A stretch of 64,000 bases of DNA from Streptomyces sp. NRRL S-87 (GCF_000719335.1 NZ_JOGB01000010.1:62001-126000); one strand, 5' to 3'. Positions 15,506 to 24,630 are shown, numbered from the stretch's first letter. Numbers and translations are program-made. Notes: generated by a model not told the origin, from the letters alone.

Positions 15506-16185
15506 CTACAGCAAGCCCACGGCCTCCGCGAGCCAACGTCCCCACACGTCGGTTCCAATGACCCAGGGCAGGCCGAACCCAGCGATCATCGCCCCGCTAA
15601 CGCAGCGGTCAAAGAGCTGCGTCCCCCCGCGCCAGTGAACCAGGAGAACGAAGACGAGGATCAGGCCGCCACCGTACGCGAGCGTGACCCGGAGCGAGGG
15701 GCGGGGGTCGGCCTGGAGGCCGGCGGTGAGCGCTGCGGCAAGGGTGGCCAGCGTCGCCAGGACCAGCACGTCGAGGATCCAGCCGGGCACACGCCGCAGG
15801 GTGGGCTGAGCCTTCCAGCGCGCCGGTTCCGGGGGCTTGCCGCCGCTCGGGTAGGTGGGGTGAGCGCGGACCGTCCTGATAAAGGCTCCCCTGAACTCCG
15901 CGGCCTCGGCGGGCGAGGCGCCCAGGGCGGCCAGGAGCGGGTGCAGGTGCTATCTCCAGGTATGAGGAGACTCTGCCCATCGAACCACTGGGCCAGGATC
16001 CCTTCCGCCTCGGCACTCTCCGAGATGCCGAAGACTCGCTCGATAAGGTCGGAGTTCGCCTGGGCTCCGGCCCATTCATGCAGTGCCCGCAGGTGGAACG
16101 CGAACTCCTGGGGCGTGGAGACGCCGCTCAGCATGCTCTCCGGCAACGCGTGCTGGAGGTAGGGCTCACGGGGGCCGAGGCGCAC
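15506..16185 (-). pseudogene. Membrane protein with one frameshift
   Basis: The N-terminal half (GTG 16185) is soluble and helical: TPQEFAFHLRALHEWAGAQA, IERVFGISESAEAEGILAQW. It resembles the degenerate XRE-like domain seen at the front of some Streptomyces proteins. Loss of one base near 15950 separates LLIPGDS from HLHPLLAALGASPAEAAEFR. After that the frame continues through two or three membrane segments (WILDVLVLATLATLAAALTA, LAYGGGLILVFVLLVHW, SGAMIAGFGLPWVIG) to the stop at 15506. With the base restored it would be a ~226-aa intact protein, so this could be a very recent mutation or a sequencing error. Confidence 0.65.
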
Positions 16186-16260
16186 TGACGTAAGCCCGGG
16201 ATCGCCGAAGGAGCGCGCGGGAATGTCGAAACGCTCGCGGCGTCCCGTTCCGCCGTGCGC

Positions 16261-17018
16261 TCAGGGGGTCCGAACCGCGTGTCCGCGGGCTGTGCGGACA
16301 GATGCTCGTCGGCGTCCTGTGGGTCTGGGTGTCCGTAACTGGCCACCGGGCAGGGACCAGGTCCTTCGCTGTCCGCAACGCGTCCGCGGACAACCACCGA
16401 GTACCTCACCTGGCTCATGGTCTCCGGCGGGCAGGCCCAGTTCGTCGCGCAGCGCACCGAGGTCGTGGCCGGTGGCGTGGAGCCGGGCGGCGCTGCGTTC
16501 CAGGACAGCGTCGTACTCGTAGAGCGGCGGGAGTTGCAGGTTCTCCAAGGCCTGGGCCGCCCCTTCCCCCTCGTCTGCCGGCTCGGCGACGGAAGCGGCG
16601 CTCTCCATGGGCAGGCGTTCCAACTCTCGCTCGTGCAGCGCGGCGAGCAGGTGCGCGCCGAGGCGGATCTCCTCCGCGTCCTCACGTTCCTGGCGGGCCT
16701 GTTCCAGCTGTGCCTAGGCCTGCTGCAGGCGCAGCCGGGTCTCCTCCAGTTCCCTGAGCACGGCGTCGGACACGGCCGACGGCGGGGCGGCTCCTGCTGG
16801 ACGATCTCCAGGATCCTGCAGCGCTCCTGCAGTGATGCGATCACGGACAGGAGCATCAGCACCAGCTGCCCGACCTCGAGCAAGACCCGCCCGGCCTTGA
16901 GCTGGCCCTTCCGGGCGTCGTCCAGGCGCAGCTGCAGCTCGCCTTGGCCCCCTGTAACGACCCCCTCGGGCGGCGTGCCCCTGCCATCCCCGTGCCCCCA
17001 CTTGCCCGCGACAGCCAT
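16261..17018 (-). pseudogene. Coiled-coil protein with a frameshift and a nonsense codon
   Basis: Reading from ATG 17018: MAVAGKWGHGDGRG, then a helical region LQLRLDDARKGQLKAGRVLL and VGQLVLMLLSVIASLQERCR. A one-base shift near 16785 leads into SDAVLRELEETRLRLQQA, an in-frame TAG at 16714-16716, and then continued coiled-coil sequence AQLEQARQEREDAEEIRLGA and further to 16261. Two independent lesions in one gene argue for decay rather than sequencing error. The family is unknown. GTCCGC/GCGGAC motifs repeat around it (16277, 16381, 17025, 17060). Confidence 0.55.
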
Positions 17019-17202
17019 TCCTCTGTCCGCAACCGACAGGCCAAACGGTCCACGTCTGTGACGGACAATCACACCAGGACGCAGCGTGACTGCGAAACCC
17101 GCAGATCAGTGTAAGGAGGCCCTGATCCGCCCCCTTCTCCCGGAAGCACCCGCGGCTCGCACCGTTCGCCGAGTCCATGGTGTCCGAGGCCATCAGCAGG
17201 GC

Positions 17203-17450
17203 CTACGAGCGGTGGCTGACCGATCCCGGCAGGCCGGCCGGAAGGTACTGCCCTACCTCCACACGACGTTGAAGAATATGGTCCAGCCGGACCCGCTTGA
17301 AGCGGACCGGATGCCGGAACACCCCGCCGTGGACCACCGCCCGGTCCACGCTGACCTCCGCCATCACCTCCGGCCGCACCAGCGTGGTGTCCAGAAAATC
17401 GCGGCTCCCCCAGGCGAGGCGAACCGCACCCCGGTCCAGGGGTGCTCGGC
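17203..17450 (-). pseudogene. ATP-dependent DNA ligase, C-terminal fragment (copy 2)
   Basis: The minus strand reads HPWTGVRF, shifts frame, and continues WGSRDFLDTTLVRPEVMAEV, SVDRAVVHGGVFRHPVRFKR to a stop at 17203. This is the OB-fold C-terminus of actinobacterial ATP-dependent DNA ligases, typically PWxGVxF...WGSR...LVxPxLVAEVSxD...RHPxRFxRxR. The nucleotidyl-transferase domain with the catalytic lysine is missing. A second, more complete fragment of the same region is at 17788-18030. Confidence 0.7.
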
Positions 17451-17479
17451 GTCGGCCGCTGCAGGTGCTCTCCGACCTG

Positions 17480-17700
17480 CCGGGCTCACCGGGCGCAGCG
17501 GGACTGTCCAGCCGACCGCGCGCAGGTGGCATGGGGCGTCGTAGCGGTCCTGACGGTGACGCCGCCCTGCCCCAGGAAGTCGATCTCCACCGTGCCGACC
17601 GGGGCAACACGACCGAGCCTGACCGCCTGGTCCCCATCCGCCCTGCGGACGCCGAGGCGCCGAGCGGCCTGGTCCGGGGCCGAAGGGGACGTGCACGGTC
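17480..17700 (-). pseudogene. Possible DNA-binding-protein remnant between the ligase fragments
   Basis: One minus-strand frame reads DQAARRLGVRRADGDQAVRL then GRVAPVGTVEIDFLGQGGVT. This recalls the small helix-turn-helix proteins encoded by Streptomyces plasmids and integrative elements (RRLGVRR...VRLG). No start codon or complete domain is seen, and the match is short. Confidence 0.3.
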
Positions 17701-17787
17701 AATTGTCGCGGAGGGCACGAAGAGTGGGGCGGGCCGGCACCCATCGGGGCTGCCCCCGAACGCGATTGCCAAGGGCTCGGCGGACGG

Positions 17788-18030
17788 TCAGCCGGCCGTC
17801 GCAGCCGACCCCTGGCCGAAGGGCGGGACGTCGTCGGCGGTCACGTCCAGACGGATCCGCCGGAACCTCAGCGGGTGGCGGAAAACGCCCTGGTCAATAG
17901 CCCGGTCCGCGCTCACCTCCGCCACCGCGTCCGGGCGTACCAGCGTGACGTCCGAGACGTCCCGGCTCCCCCACGCCGAGACGAACGTGACGCCCCTCCA
18001 GGGTGACCGGGCCGGGCCGGGGCCCACCGG
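17788..18030 (-). pseudogene. ATP-dependent DNA ligase, C-terminal fragment (copy 1)
   Basis: SPWRGVTFVSAWGSRDVSDV, TLVRPDAVAEVSADRAIDQG, VFRHPLRFRRIRLDVTADDV and a natural-looking end PPFGQGSAATAG before the stop at 17788. It has the same origin as the fragment at 17203-17450 but differs in sequence, so the two come from different ligase genes or an old duplication. The N-terminal two thirds are absent. Confidence 0.75.
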
Positions 18031-18227
18031 GGAGCATCTCCAGGTAGCTCTACTGCCCCTTCGGCTCAGAGACCGCACTCATGACACCCCCTCCGCCAAA
18101 CCGGCATTGCGGCCCTTCCCCCAGGCGGCTCAGTTCAGGTCAGCCGCCTCGGGACCTCCTCAACGGGCATCAGCCGCCACGAGCGGCCGGCCCCTGCCGT
18201 ATGGATAGGGGCCGCCTGTGCTGTGTT

Positions 18228-18998
18228 CTACTTGCGCGAATGGGCTTCCGCCAGGTCGGCTGCGCGCTTCAGCTCCGCAATGGTGGTGGGGAAGCCATCA
18301 GAGCCTGCGGCTCGTTCTGTTGTCTGGGGGCCGTCTTGTCCCTGCGCTTCCGCGGCGGTCAGCGCGACAACCGACGACGATGCCGGGGTCACTTCGCCCT
18401 TGCGGATGATGAAGATGCCCTGATTGCCGCCCTTGGGAATCCAGAAGGTGGGCACGGTCGTGATGCCGGGATGTTCGCCGGGCGAGAGCTGTTCGAGGTA
18501 GAGGGCGTACTGCTGTCCGGTGACGAGCTCGGTTACGCCCTCCATGTCGGTCTTGCTGGTATCGATGTTGCCGACTACGATCTCGTCGCCCTCGTTCAGG
18601 CCGGCGGAGCGTTTGATCATTCCACTTACTCGTACGCGCAAGAACACCATCGGTTGACAGTCCGCTCCGCTGGGTGCGTCACCTTCGACGCCAGGGGGCG
18701 GCGTCTCCGCGGCGGTCGTCGGTTGGACCGATGGGTCAGGGTTGGGGTCGGCCGTCCAAGCGTCCGTAGGGTCGATCGTAGGTACTCCCGCGGGATCGCC
18801 GCCCTTGTCGCACTCCTTGGTCTTGACGCCAAGGACCGTGCCGGTAATGGCGGCTTCGGAAGCGGTCGTGAGTTCCTCCGCACTGGGGTATGACTCGTAG
18901 TCCATGCTGGAATGCTCAAAGCTGCCAGCCGTACAGCCGGTCATCAGCACAGTTGCCGCTGCCGCTCCTACCGCTCCTGCCGCCCATGCTGTTCTCAT
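18228..18998 (-). CDS. Secreted lipoprotein, unknown function
   Basis: 256 residues. The signal peptide MRTAWAAGAVGAAAATVLMT is followed by a lipobox LMTGC, so Cys22 should be lipidated and the protein anchored on the outer face of the membrane. The mature part contains DYESYPSAEELTTASEAAIT, GTVLGVKTKECDKGG, a Pro/Thr-rich linker, then a beta-rich region VFLRVRVSGMIKRSAGLNEG, EIVVGNIDTSKTDM and TGQQYALYLEQLSPGEHPGI. The second half resembles small proteins that wrap the phrase 'tGtVvgv...lrV...' found in Streptomyces, without known function. It is intact and less GC-rich than its surroundings. Confidence 0.75.
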   Translation of the reverse strand: MRTAWAAGAVGAAAATVLMTGCTAGSFEHSSMDYESYPSAEELTTASEAAITGTVLGVKTKECDKGGDPAGVPTIDPTDAWTADPNPDPSVQPTTAAETPPPGVEGDAPSGADCQPMVFLRVRVSGMIKRSAGLNEGDEIVVGNIDTSKTDMEGVTELVTGQQYALYLEQLSPGEHPGITTVPTFWIPKGGNQGIFIIRKGEVTPASSSVVALTAAEAQGQDGPQTTERAAGSDGFPTTIAELKRAADLAEAHSRK

Positions 18999-19043
18999 TT
19001 GTTCCCCCTTCTAATATTTGGCGATGGCGCCCTGTACGTCGTT

Positions 19044-19205
19044 TCACCACGGCCCGTCGCCTCCGCAGTAGAACTTGCTGGTTCCCTGCTTCATGACAGC
19101 AGGTCCGGGTTTTGCGCATCCGGTTAGGACGTGATCCAGGCCGTAGGCGTGCCCGAATTCATGCTCGGCGGTGATCATTTTCTGACGTGCGGTGAAAAGC
19201 GCATG
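19044..19205 (-). pseudogene. Metzincin-type metalloprotease, C-terminal fragment
   Basis: The minus strand reads HALFTARQKMITAEHEFGHA, YGLDHVLTGCAKPGPAVMKQ and GTSKFYCGGDGPW to the stop at 19044. HEFGHAYGLDH is the HExxHxxGxxH zinc-binding signature of metzincins, and the Met in AVMKQG would be the Met-turn. The N-terminal part is replaced by a transposase fragment, so it is a relic of a secreted protease. Two cysteines could form a disulfide. Confidence 0.7.
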
Positions 19206-19375
19206 GTCCGGTCCTTGAAATTGATCGGCGTGGTACTTCGCTTCGTATTCGTCGGGGCTGAGCCAGCCGAGGTCCTTTGGATGCGGCGGGTGTTGTACCA
19301 GCCGTCCATATAGGCGAACAGCGCGAGGTCGGCATCGGTGCGGGTGGCGAAGGGGGTGCGGCGCACACATTCGGT
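19206..19375 (-). pseudogene. IS3-family transposase, C-terminal fragment
   Basis: RRTPFATRTDADLALFAYMD, GWYNTRRIQ, then after a frame slip LGWLSPDEYEAKYHADQF. The GWYNTRR...LGWLSPDEYE sequence is the standard C-terminus of IS3-family OrfB integrase domains. It sits precisely between the HNH fragment and the metzincin fragment. Confidence 0.75.
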
Positions 19376-19377
19376 CT

Positions 19378-19548
19378 TCAGGACGCTGAAATACTGTGGA
19401 CGATGTCGAGCTTGCCCGCGTCGGTGATCGTCTTGTTGTCGTAGACCGACACCCAGGTGCCGGACACCGCCTTACACTCAGCGTCCCGCTTGACGTTCAT
19501 GCCTTCGCGCTCGAGGACGGTATCCCTCGTGTCGCAGGACTCCCCCTG
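19378..19548 (-). pseudogene. Secreted HNH nuclease (DUF1524-type) fragment A
   Basis: CDTRDTVLEREGMNVKRDAE, CKAVSGTWVSVYDNKTITDA, GKLDIVH is the core of the Streptomyces secreted HNH/DUF1524 nucleases, which normally continue LDIDHVVPLAEAW. Here it stops at LDIVHSISAS, and an IS3 fragment begins next. The catalytic Asp/His pair (DH) is changed to VH at the junction. A second fragment of a related gene lies on the other strand at 22795-23014. Confidence 0.7.
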
Positions 19549-19564
19549 GGTGGCCGGACGGCGG

Positions 19565-20213
19565 CTACTGCTGGTTGAGGAGGTCGGGGAGTTTGCGCAT
19601 GTCGTGAAAGACGATGGTGCCAGGGCCCTCGAGACGTTCGGCCGGGGTGAGCCCGCCCGCGAAGCCGAAGGCTCGCATCCCGGCGGCGCGGGCGGCCTGG
19701 ACACCGGGGCGGGTCCTCGACCACGACGCACGCCGCAGGGTCGACGCCCATCTGTCGTGCCGCGTGGAGGAAGAGGTCAGGGGCCGGCTTGCCGTGGGAG
19801 ACCTCGGTGGAGCTGAAGATGCGACCCGCAAACCGGTCGTAGAGTCCAGTGACGCCGAGCGTGTGCCGCATCTTCTCGTGGGAACCGCTGGAGGCGACAC
19901 AGACCGGCAGGGTGATCTCGGCCAGCGCCTCGGGTAGCCCCTCCACGGCCTCCAGCCCGGTATCAACCTCATCCCGGTGACGCTCGACCAGCTGGTCCCA
20001 CCAAAACGCTGCTGCCTCCTCGCCCAACCGTTGAGCGATCTGGGCGCAGATGGACTCCCGGGAGCGCCCGATGAACCGGTCGACAACTTCCGCCGAAGTC
20101 AACGGCCAGCCGAGCTCCGAGCCCAGCGCGACCTGGATGCGCACGGCGATGCGCTCGCTGTCGACCAGCACACCGTCGCAGTCAAATATCACAAGTTCAA
20201 TCGGCTTGATCAT
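19565..20213 (-). pseudogene. HAD-superfamily phosphatase (beta-phosphoglucomutase-like), one frameshift
   Basis: The ATG at 20213 starts MIKPIELVIFDCDGVLVDSE, with the HAD motif I DCDGVLVD. Motif II is VCVASSGSHEKMRHTLG and motif III SHGKPAPDLFLHAARQMG. Near 19712 the frame changes: VVVED is followed, one frame over, by RPGVQAARAAGMRAFGFAGG and TPAERLEGPGTIVFHDMRKL to a stop at 19565. Restored, it would be a ~216-aa subfamily IA phosphatase acting on small phosphosugars or similar. The lesion removes motif IV, so the product would be inactive unless the frameshift is a sequencing error. Confidence 0.8.
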
Positions 20214-20659
20214 TCCCGCAGGATAGGGGGCGGTTCACGACGACGAGCGGCCTCGGAGAGACTGCCTTCGTCCCGTGACGTGCGCGCGGTACGCGCGATG
20301 ACGCCGATTGCCGGCCGGACCGCTTGGCGGGGGCCGGATCCGATGGTCGGTGGGCAGGCACAGGCAGACCGAGAGCGCCAGCGTCGCTGCGGCAGGTCTA
20401 CGCGACTGTGCCACACGAGCAACGGCGGCGTCAGACCAGCAGGTGGGCGCTCCACTTGAGCAGCACACTTCAGCGCGCGGCAGCGGCGCTGGCGGTCTCT
20501 GCGGCCGTGGCGGCCGATGACCCCGTTGCCTTCGCGAGCCGCGACGTGGTCGTGGCCCCCGGCGGCTTCGGGGTCGCCGACTGAGTCCAGGGCGCTATAT
20601 CCCTTCCAGCCCCCACCGACCTTCGTCCATGCGGTGAAAGGCGTGGAGATCTTGCCGGT
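20214..20659. other. Gene-free stretch
   Basis: No intact gene. A C-terminus-like piece on the plus strand (AAAALAVSAAVAADDPVAFA before a TGA at 20582-20584) may be a relic. No clear regulatory signal was found. Confidence 0.35.
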
Positions 20660-20870
20660 GCCCTGGTAGAGCTACATCACCGACAACGGCAAGGCCGACC
20701 TCGTGGCCCGTGACGAGGGGCGCGGGTGGCTGATCCCGGTCGACGCCTTGGTGGCCGCGGGATTCCGCCTCGACGCGCCGACGCCGGCCAGCCCGACCGA
20801 ACCCTCCCACGAGGCCGTCGGAGGCGGGGGCCGGGACGCTGCCGCCGCGAGCTCGCCAGGTGACCGACCG
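20660..20870 (+). pseudogene. Remnant of a small mobile-element DNA-binding protein
   Basis: YITDNGKADLVARDEGRGWL then IPVDALVAAGFRLDAPTPAS resembles the C-terminal half of the excisionase-like/helix-turn-helix proteins carried by Streptomyces integrative elements (…RWLIPVDALVAAGFRL…). It has no start and no complete domain. Confidence 0.35.
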
Positions 20871-20950
20871 CGGAGGCGGTCGCTCGCGGCCCTGACGCCG
20901 TGGCAACGGCACGCTCGGAGTCTCCGTCAGCGTCTCGGCCGCCACCCCCG

Positions 20951-22708
20951 TCAGGTGTGGCGGCGGGTGGCGAGCAGAGCGACGTCGTCCTCGGCAGGGC
21001 CGGACAGCAGGTGGTCCAGGAGGGTGTCGAGGATGTCCTCCAGGGGGCCGTCCACGGTCAGGTGCAGGTTCTTCAGGCGCTGGAGTGAGGCGTCGATGTC
21101 CAGGGTTCGTTGTTCGACCAGGCCGTCGGTGTACAGCAGGAGCACTGCTCCGGGAGGGATGGGGATGGTCAGTGCCTCGTAGCTTCCCAGTTCGGTGCCC
21201 AGCGGCGGACCGGTCGGTGCCGGGAGGAGTTCGATGCGGCCTTCCGTGCTCAGCAGTGCCGGGGGCAGGTGGCCGGCGCTGGAGATCGTGCAGGTGCCGT
21301 GACGGGGGTCGATGAGGGCGAGCAGGCAGGTGGCGACCCGGTCGAGGCCGATGCCGGCCACGCGGTGGTCGGCTTCGCCGAGGAGTCCCTCGACCGAGGT
21401 GCTGGAGAGGGCCAGGCTGCGCAGCAGCGAGCGGTACTGGCTCATGGCTACGGCCGCCGTGAAGCCGTGGCCCATCACATCGCCCATGACCTGGAGTGTG
21501 CGACCTCGGGGCAGGGCGATGGAGTCGAACCAGTCGCCGCCGACGAGGGCGCTGCGGCCGGCGGGCAGGTAGCGGGAGGCCACCTCGATGTCCGGGTGAG
21601 GGCTCCCGGGCTCGGACAGCAGGGCGCGTTGCAGTTCCAGGGCCATGGTGTGTTCGAGGGTGTACTGGCGGGCGTTGTCGATGGCCACGGCGGCGCGAGT
21701 GGCCAAGTCCTGCGCCACCACCAGGTCGTCATCCGTGAACGGCGCGGAGTTCGCGGCCCGGGCCAGGAACAGGGCGCCGACCGGGTGCTGCCGCGTCGGC
21801 AGCGGGATGACAAGGCCGGAGTGGATCCCTGCGGCGCGCAGGACCGCGACGTGTTCGCGTTTCGGGGTCATCTTGCGGAGTACTTCGTCGGGCGCGAGGT
21901 TGCCGATCCACGGTCGGCCGGTGTCGAAGCAGTGTCGAAGCGGCGAGCGGCGCGGTACGTCGACGTGGTCCCCGATTCTTCCGATCCGCTCCATGCGCCG
22001 GAGGATGTCCGGATCCCCGGCCACGGCGGCGATGCGTACGCGCAGCATGCCCGGGGCCGGCGGCGGTGTTCCGAACGGTTCGTCCTCGATGACGTCGACG
22101 GCAGCCGCGTCGGCCAGACTCGGTGTGACGAAGTCGGCCAGTTCGGCGCAGGTCTGGTCCACACCGAGCGTGGTGCCCACACGCGTGGCTGCGGTGTCCA
22201 GCAGCGCCAGCCGCTGGTGGGCCTTCTCCAGATCGTCCATGTACTGGCGCAGTCCGCTGACCTCGACTCCGATGCCGCACAGGCCGAGCACCCGCCCTTT
22301 GTCCTCCAGCCGGTGATAGACCGCGCTCCACTGACGGCGCCGGAACGGCGAGGCCGCGCGAGTGGTGCCTGTGACCGCCAGGGTGCGGGGCTGTCCGTCG
22401 GCGAGGACCATACGCAGGATCTCGTCGGGGCGATGGATGTCCGGCAGTACCTCCGTCATGGTCCGGCCCAGGAACGCCGCGGCCGGTACCCCGCCCATCC
22501 GGCCCATGGCGGCGTTGACGTACAGATAGCGCAAGTGTTCGTCCAGGACGGCCACAGCAGCCGAAGTACCGTCCATGATGCTCCGGAGGATCCCGTACTC
22601 GCGAGCCTGCTCCGGGGCATCGGTGGCCGATGCCCCCGCCACTGCGGCCAGAAGGGCGTCGTGATCACCCGAGAAGAGCCACCTGGGCGGCAGCTGGTCA
22701 AAGCCCAC
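20951..22708 (-). CDS. PAS-GAF-PP2C (SpoIIE-type) serine/threonine phosphatase
   Basis: 585 residues, intact. A PAS domain lies at about 40-150 (ILRSIMDGTSAAVAVLDEHL, VLPDIHRPDEI). A short helix linker leads to a GAF domain at about 180-350 (FVTPSLADAAAVDVI, AGIHSGLVIPLPTR, LARAANSAPFTDDDLVVAQD). The PP2C/SpoIIE catalytic domain is at about 375-580, with metal-binding motifs VGGDWFDSI, GDVMGHGFTAAVAM, SSAGHLPPALL and LLLYTDGLVEQR. Such enzymes dephosphorylate anti-anti-sigma proteins and so switch SigB/F-type sigma factors in response to signals sensed by PAS/GAF. A SigB/F/G-type sigma gene lies in the same window (53044-53988), but linkage between them is not shown. Confidence 0.92.
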   Translation of the reverse strand: MGFDQLPPRWLFSGDHDALLAAVAGASATDAPEQAREYGILRSIMDGTSAAVAVLDEHLRYLYVNAAMGRMGGVPAAAFLGRTMTEVLPDIHRPDEILRMVLADGQPRTLAVTGTTRAASPFRRRQWSAVYHRLEDKGRVLGLCGIGVEVSGLRQYMDDLEKAHQRLALLDTAATRVGTTLGVDQTCAELADFVTPSLADAAAVDVIEDEPFGTPPPAPGMLRVRIAAVAGDPDILRRMERIGRIGDHVDVPRRSPLRHCFDTGRPWIGNLAPDEVLRKMTPKREHVAVLRAAGIHSGLVIPLPTRQHPVGALFLARAANSAPFTDDDLVVAQDLATRAAVAIDNARQYTLEHTMALELQRALLSEPGSPHPDIEVASRYLPAGRSALVGGDWFDSIALPRGRTLQVMGDVMGHGFTAAVAMSQYRSLLRSLALSSTSVEGLLGEADHRVAGIGLDRVATCLLALIDPRHGTCTISSAGHLPPALLSTEGRIELLPAPTGPPLGTELGSYEALTIPIPPGAVLLLYTDGLVEQRTLDIDASLQRLKNLHLTVDGPLEDILDTLLDHLLSGPAEDDVALLATRRHT

Positions 22709-22794
22709 CCCGAGTCCTCCTCACCCCCACCCTGGCGAGGTCATGCCTCATCCCATCCTGAGCCTGCCCGCAGCCGACCGCATCCGCAGCTCGG

Positions 22795-23014
22795 AGCCCC
22801 CACCCGAAACGAAGTCCTCCGGAGCGAGGTGGTCGAGGCGCCGCAGGTCGCGGCCGGCTGCGAGCTGACCGGCGGGGGGTGGCGCAGGGCACACGAAGAC
22901 GTCGTCGTGACCGACGCAGCCCGACTCGACGTCGACCATTTCGTGCCCGCCGAGGTCTACGACTCCGCGGAGGCGGAGTTGGGCTCGACGCGCCGTGCTG
23001 CTCTGGCGCAATGA
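22795..23014 (+). pseudogene. Secreted HNH nuclease (DUF1524-type) fragment B
   Basis: The plus strand reads EVLRSEVVEAPQVAAGCELT, GGGWRRAHEDVVVTDAARLD and VDHFVPAEVYDSAEAELGST before a stop. This is the DUF1524 core with the catalytic DH dipeptide retained (LDVDHFVP). The N-terminal signal peptide and the end of the nuclease domain are missing. It is unrelated in position and strand to the fragment at 19378-19548. Confidence 0.7.
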
Positions 23015-23206
23015 CGGCTCGGGGCAGGTGGGGATGGGGTTGCGGCTCGTCGAGGTGACGGTAGGTGAGGTCTGACCTGCGGCGGGGCATCCAACGCCAG
23101 GATGTCGCATCTGATGCAACGCGGAGGTGGCGTTGAGCGGGGCGAGTTCGCCGGGGTGATCCGGCTCGTGCGGGTGCTTTGGGTGGCGTGCTCGGCCTGT
23201 CTGCAG

Positions 23207-24190
23207 TCAGCCCTCGAACCGGTCGGTAATCTCGTGCAGGGCACGGGACTTGGTGACTCGGTTACCTGTGCGGACCAGTCTCCGCATCATCGTCGCGCCT
23301 GCCATCACGGCGGACAGATGCAGCAGCACCGCGACGCTGACGTTCTCCGGCGGTATGGCATCGGCCGGATCCGCCAGCGCCACGTACACCGTGAGGGGCA
23401 GCTTCCAGGCGCTCCATGCGAACAGTGAGCCTGATCCGACCCACCCGAACGTCAGCGGAAGCCAGCGCGGGAGCCTGGCAGGACGTGCCCGTGCCACCGT
23501 CCAGATGCCGGCGGATCCGGTCAGTGCCCAGAATCCCCCCACAGTGGCCAGCACGTACCAGTCGGTGTTCCGATGAGCCGGGTGGGCGATTCCCAGAGTG
23601 CCTCCGGCCGCCCAGTAGATCCAGACCAGGCCGACTGCGGCACCGACGGCGGCCGCCCACGGCCGCACCGTAGGCGGCCCGTCACCGACGCGTCCGATGA
23701 ACGCGTCCGGCCAGCGGCGCCGCAGATACGCCGGGACGGCGAGAGCCAGCCCCAGACCCATCCCCACGAAGCCGAACTCGACCAGCACTCCCTCCCAGAC
23801 CGGCATGGCCGGGTCGTCACCGCCGCCGCCCTGCGAGTCACCGCCCACATCCAGGAGGGCACTGAGCAAACCGAAAGGCAGCACCGAGACGAGGAACCCC
23901 GACCCCACCCAGGAACAGAAGGCGACCAGGGCCCCCGGTATCCGCATCCCCCACGGGCGCACCAGCGCGAGCGCCAGAGCGATCCCGATCACCGCCATAC
24001 CGACCGTGACGGTGTTGAGCACCACCCACTCCGCCAGCCCGAACCCCGTGCCGATCGGCAGCACCCCCGCGAGAGAGCCGACCACCCACGAGACTTTGAT
24101 CAGTAAGTAGGGCGACAGCGCCAGAGCAGCCCCATAGGCTGCCTTCTGCCCGACCTGGTCCCAGCGATCCACTCCGAACTCCCCCTCCAT
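23207..24190 (-). CDS. Polytopic membrane protein, unknown function
   Basis: 327 residues with about seven or eight hydrophobic helices: ALALSPYLLIKVSWVVGSLA, EWVVLNTVTVGMAVIGIALA, GALVAFCSWVGSGFLVSVLP, WEGVLVEFGFVGMGLGLALA, AAAVGAAVGLVWIYWAAGG, VGGFWALTGSAGIWTVARA, and a C-terminal pair around LLHLSAVMAGATMM. A Gly-rich acidic loop (GGDSQGGGGDDPAMP) lies between helices 3 and 4. No transporter signature is apparent. It is complete, starts at ATG 24190 and stands alone. Confidence 0.75.
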   Translation of the reverse strand: MEGEFGVDRWDQVGQKAAYGAALALSPYLLIKVSWVVGSLAGVLPIGTGFGLAEWVVLNTVTVGMAVIGIALALALVRPWGMRIPGALVAFCSWVGSGFLVSVLPFGLLSALLDVGGDSQGGGGDDPAMPVWEGVLVEFGFVGMGLGLALAVPAYLRRRWPDAFIGRVGDGPPTVRPWAAAVGAAVGLVWIYWAAGGTLGIAHPAHRNTDWYVLATVGGFWALTGSAGIWTVARARPARLPRWLPLTFGWVGSGSLFAWSAWKLPLTVYVALADPADAIPPENVSVAVLLHLSAVMAGATMMRRLVRTGNRVTKSRALHEITDRFEG

Positions 24191-24464
24191 CAGCAGGAAT
24201 CCCAGTCTTCGGCCTCACCAGTCCGGCCGCGTCGCCCGCCGGACGTATACGCCTCCCCCACCCGAGGGAGGCGGCGGGTGGGAGGTGCTGCGTTCCCGGT
24301 TGGCGAGCGCTTCGGGGGGGTGCCGCGCTCCGAGCGGCGGTGGGTCCGCTCCAGCCGCGGATACCGCTCGCTTCGAATAGCGCCTCCCGTCAGCTGAACA
24401 GGTGCCGTGGACCGCGGCGCGGCGGGAGGGGTACGCCTGCGCGCTGTCGCGGGCGTCAGCCGAG
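24191..24464. other. Intergenic region
   Basis: No gene is supported here. It holds the upstream region of the membrane protein at 23207-24190 and the 3' side of the RelE-like remnant. Confidence 0.4.
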
Positions 24465-24630
24465 GGCTGCCGACGTGGATGACCACGATGGTGGCGGTGG
24501 CCTCCGTGATCTCGTAGAGGACCCGGGCGGCCCGCCTGCATCCGGCGCAGGTCCGGGGAGCCGTACGGGGTCGTGCCGTCGGGCCGGGGCTGGTCGGCGA
24601 GGAGGTCGACGGCGTGGACTTCGGGCGCCT
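24465..24630 (-). pseudogene. RelE/ParE-type toxin remnant
   Basis: The minus strand reads VDLLADQPRPDGTTPYGSPD then LRRMQAG, and after a shift RVLYEITEATATIVVIHVGS. The string LRR...YRVLYEI...VVIHVGxR is diagnostic of RelE-family mRNA interferases. A two-base loss after QAGR breaks the frame, and the N-terminus and the partner antitoxin are not visible. Confidence 0.6.

Noticed and set aside
21110..23014. A 634-codon plus-strand frame opposite the PP2C phosphatase
   Set aside because: The PP2C gene on the other strand has all motifs. Only the last 220 bases of this frame (HNH fragment) carry real protein similarity, and these are listed separately.
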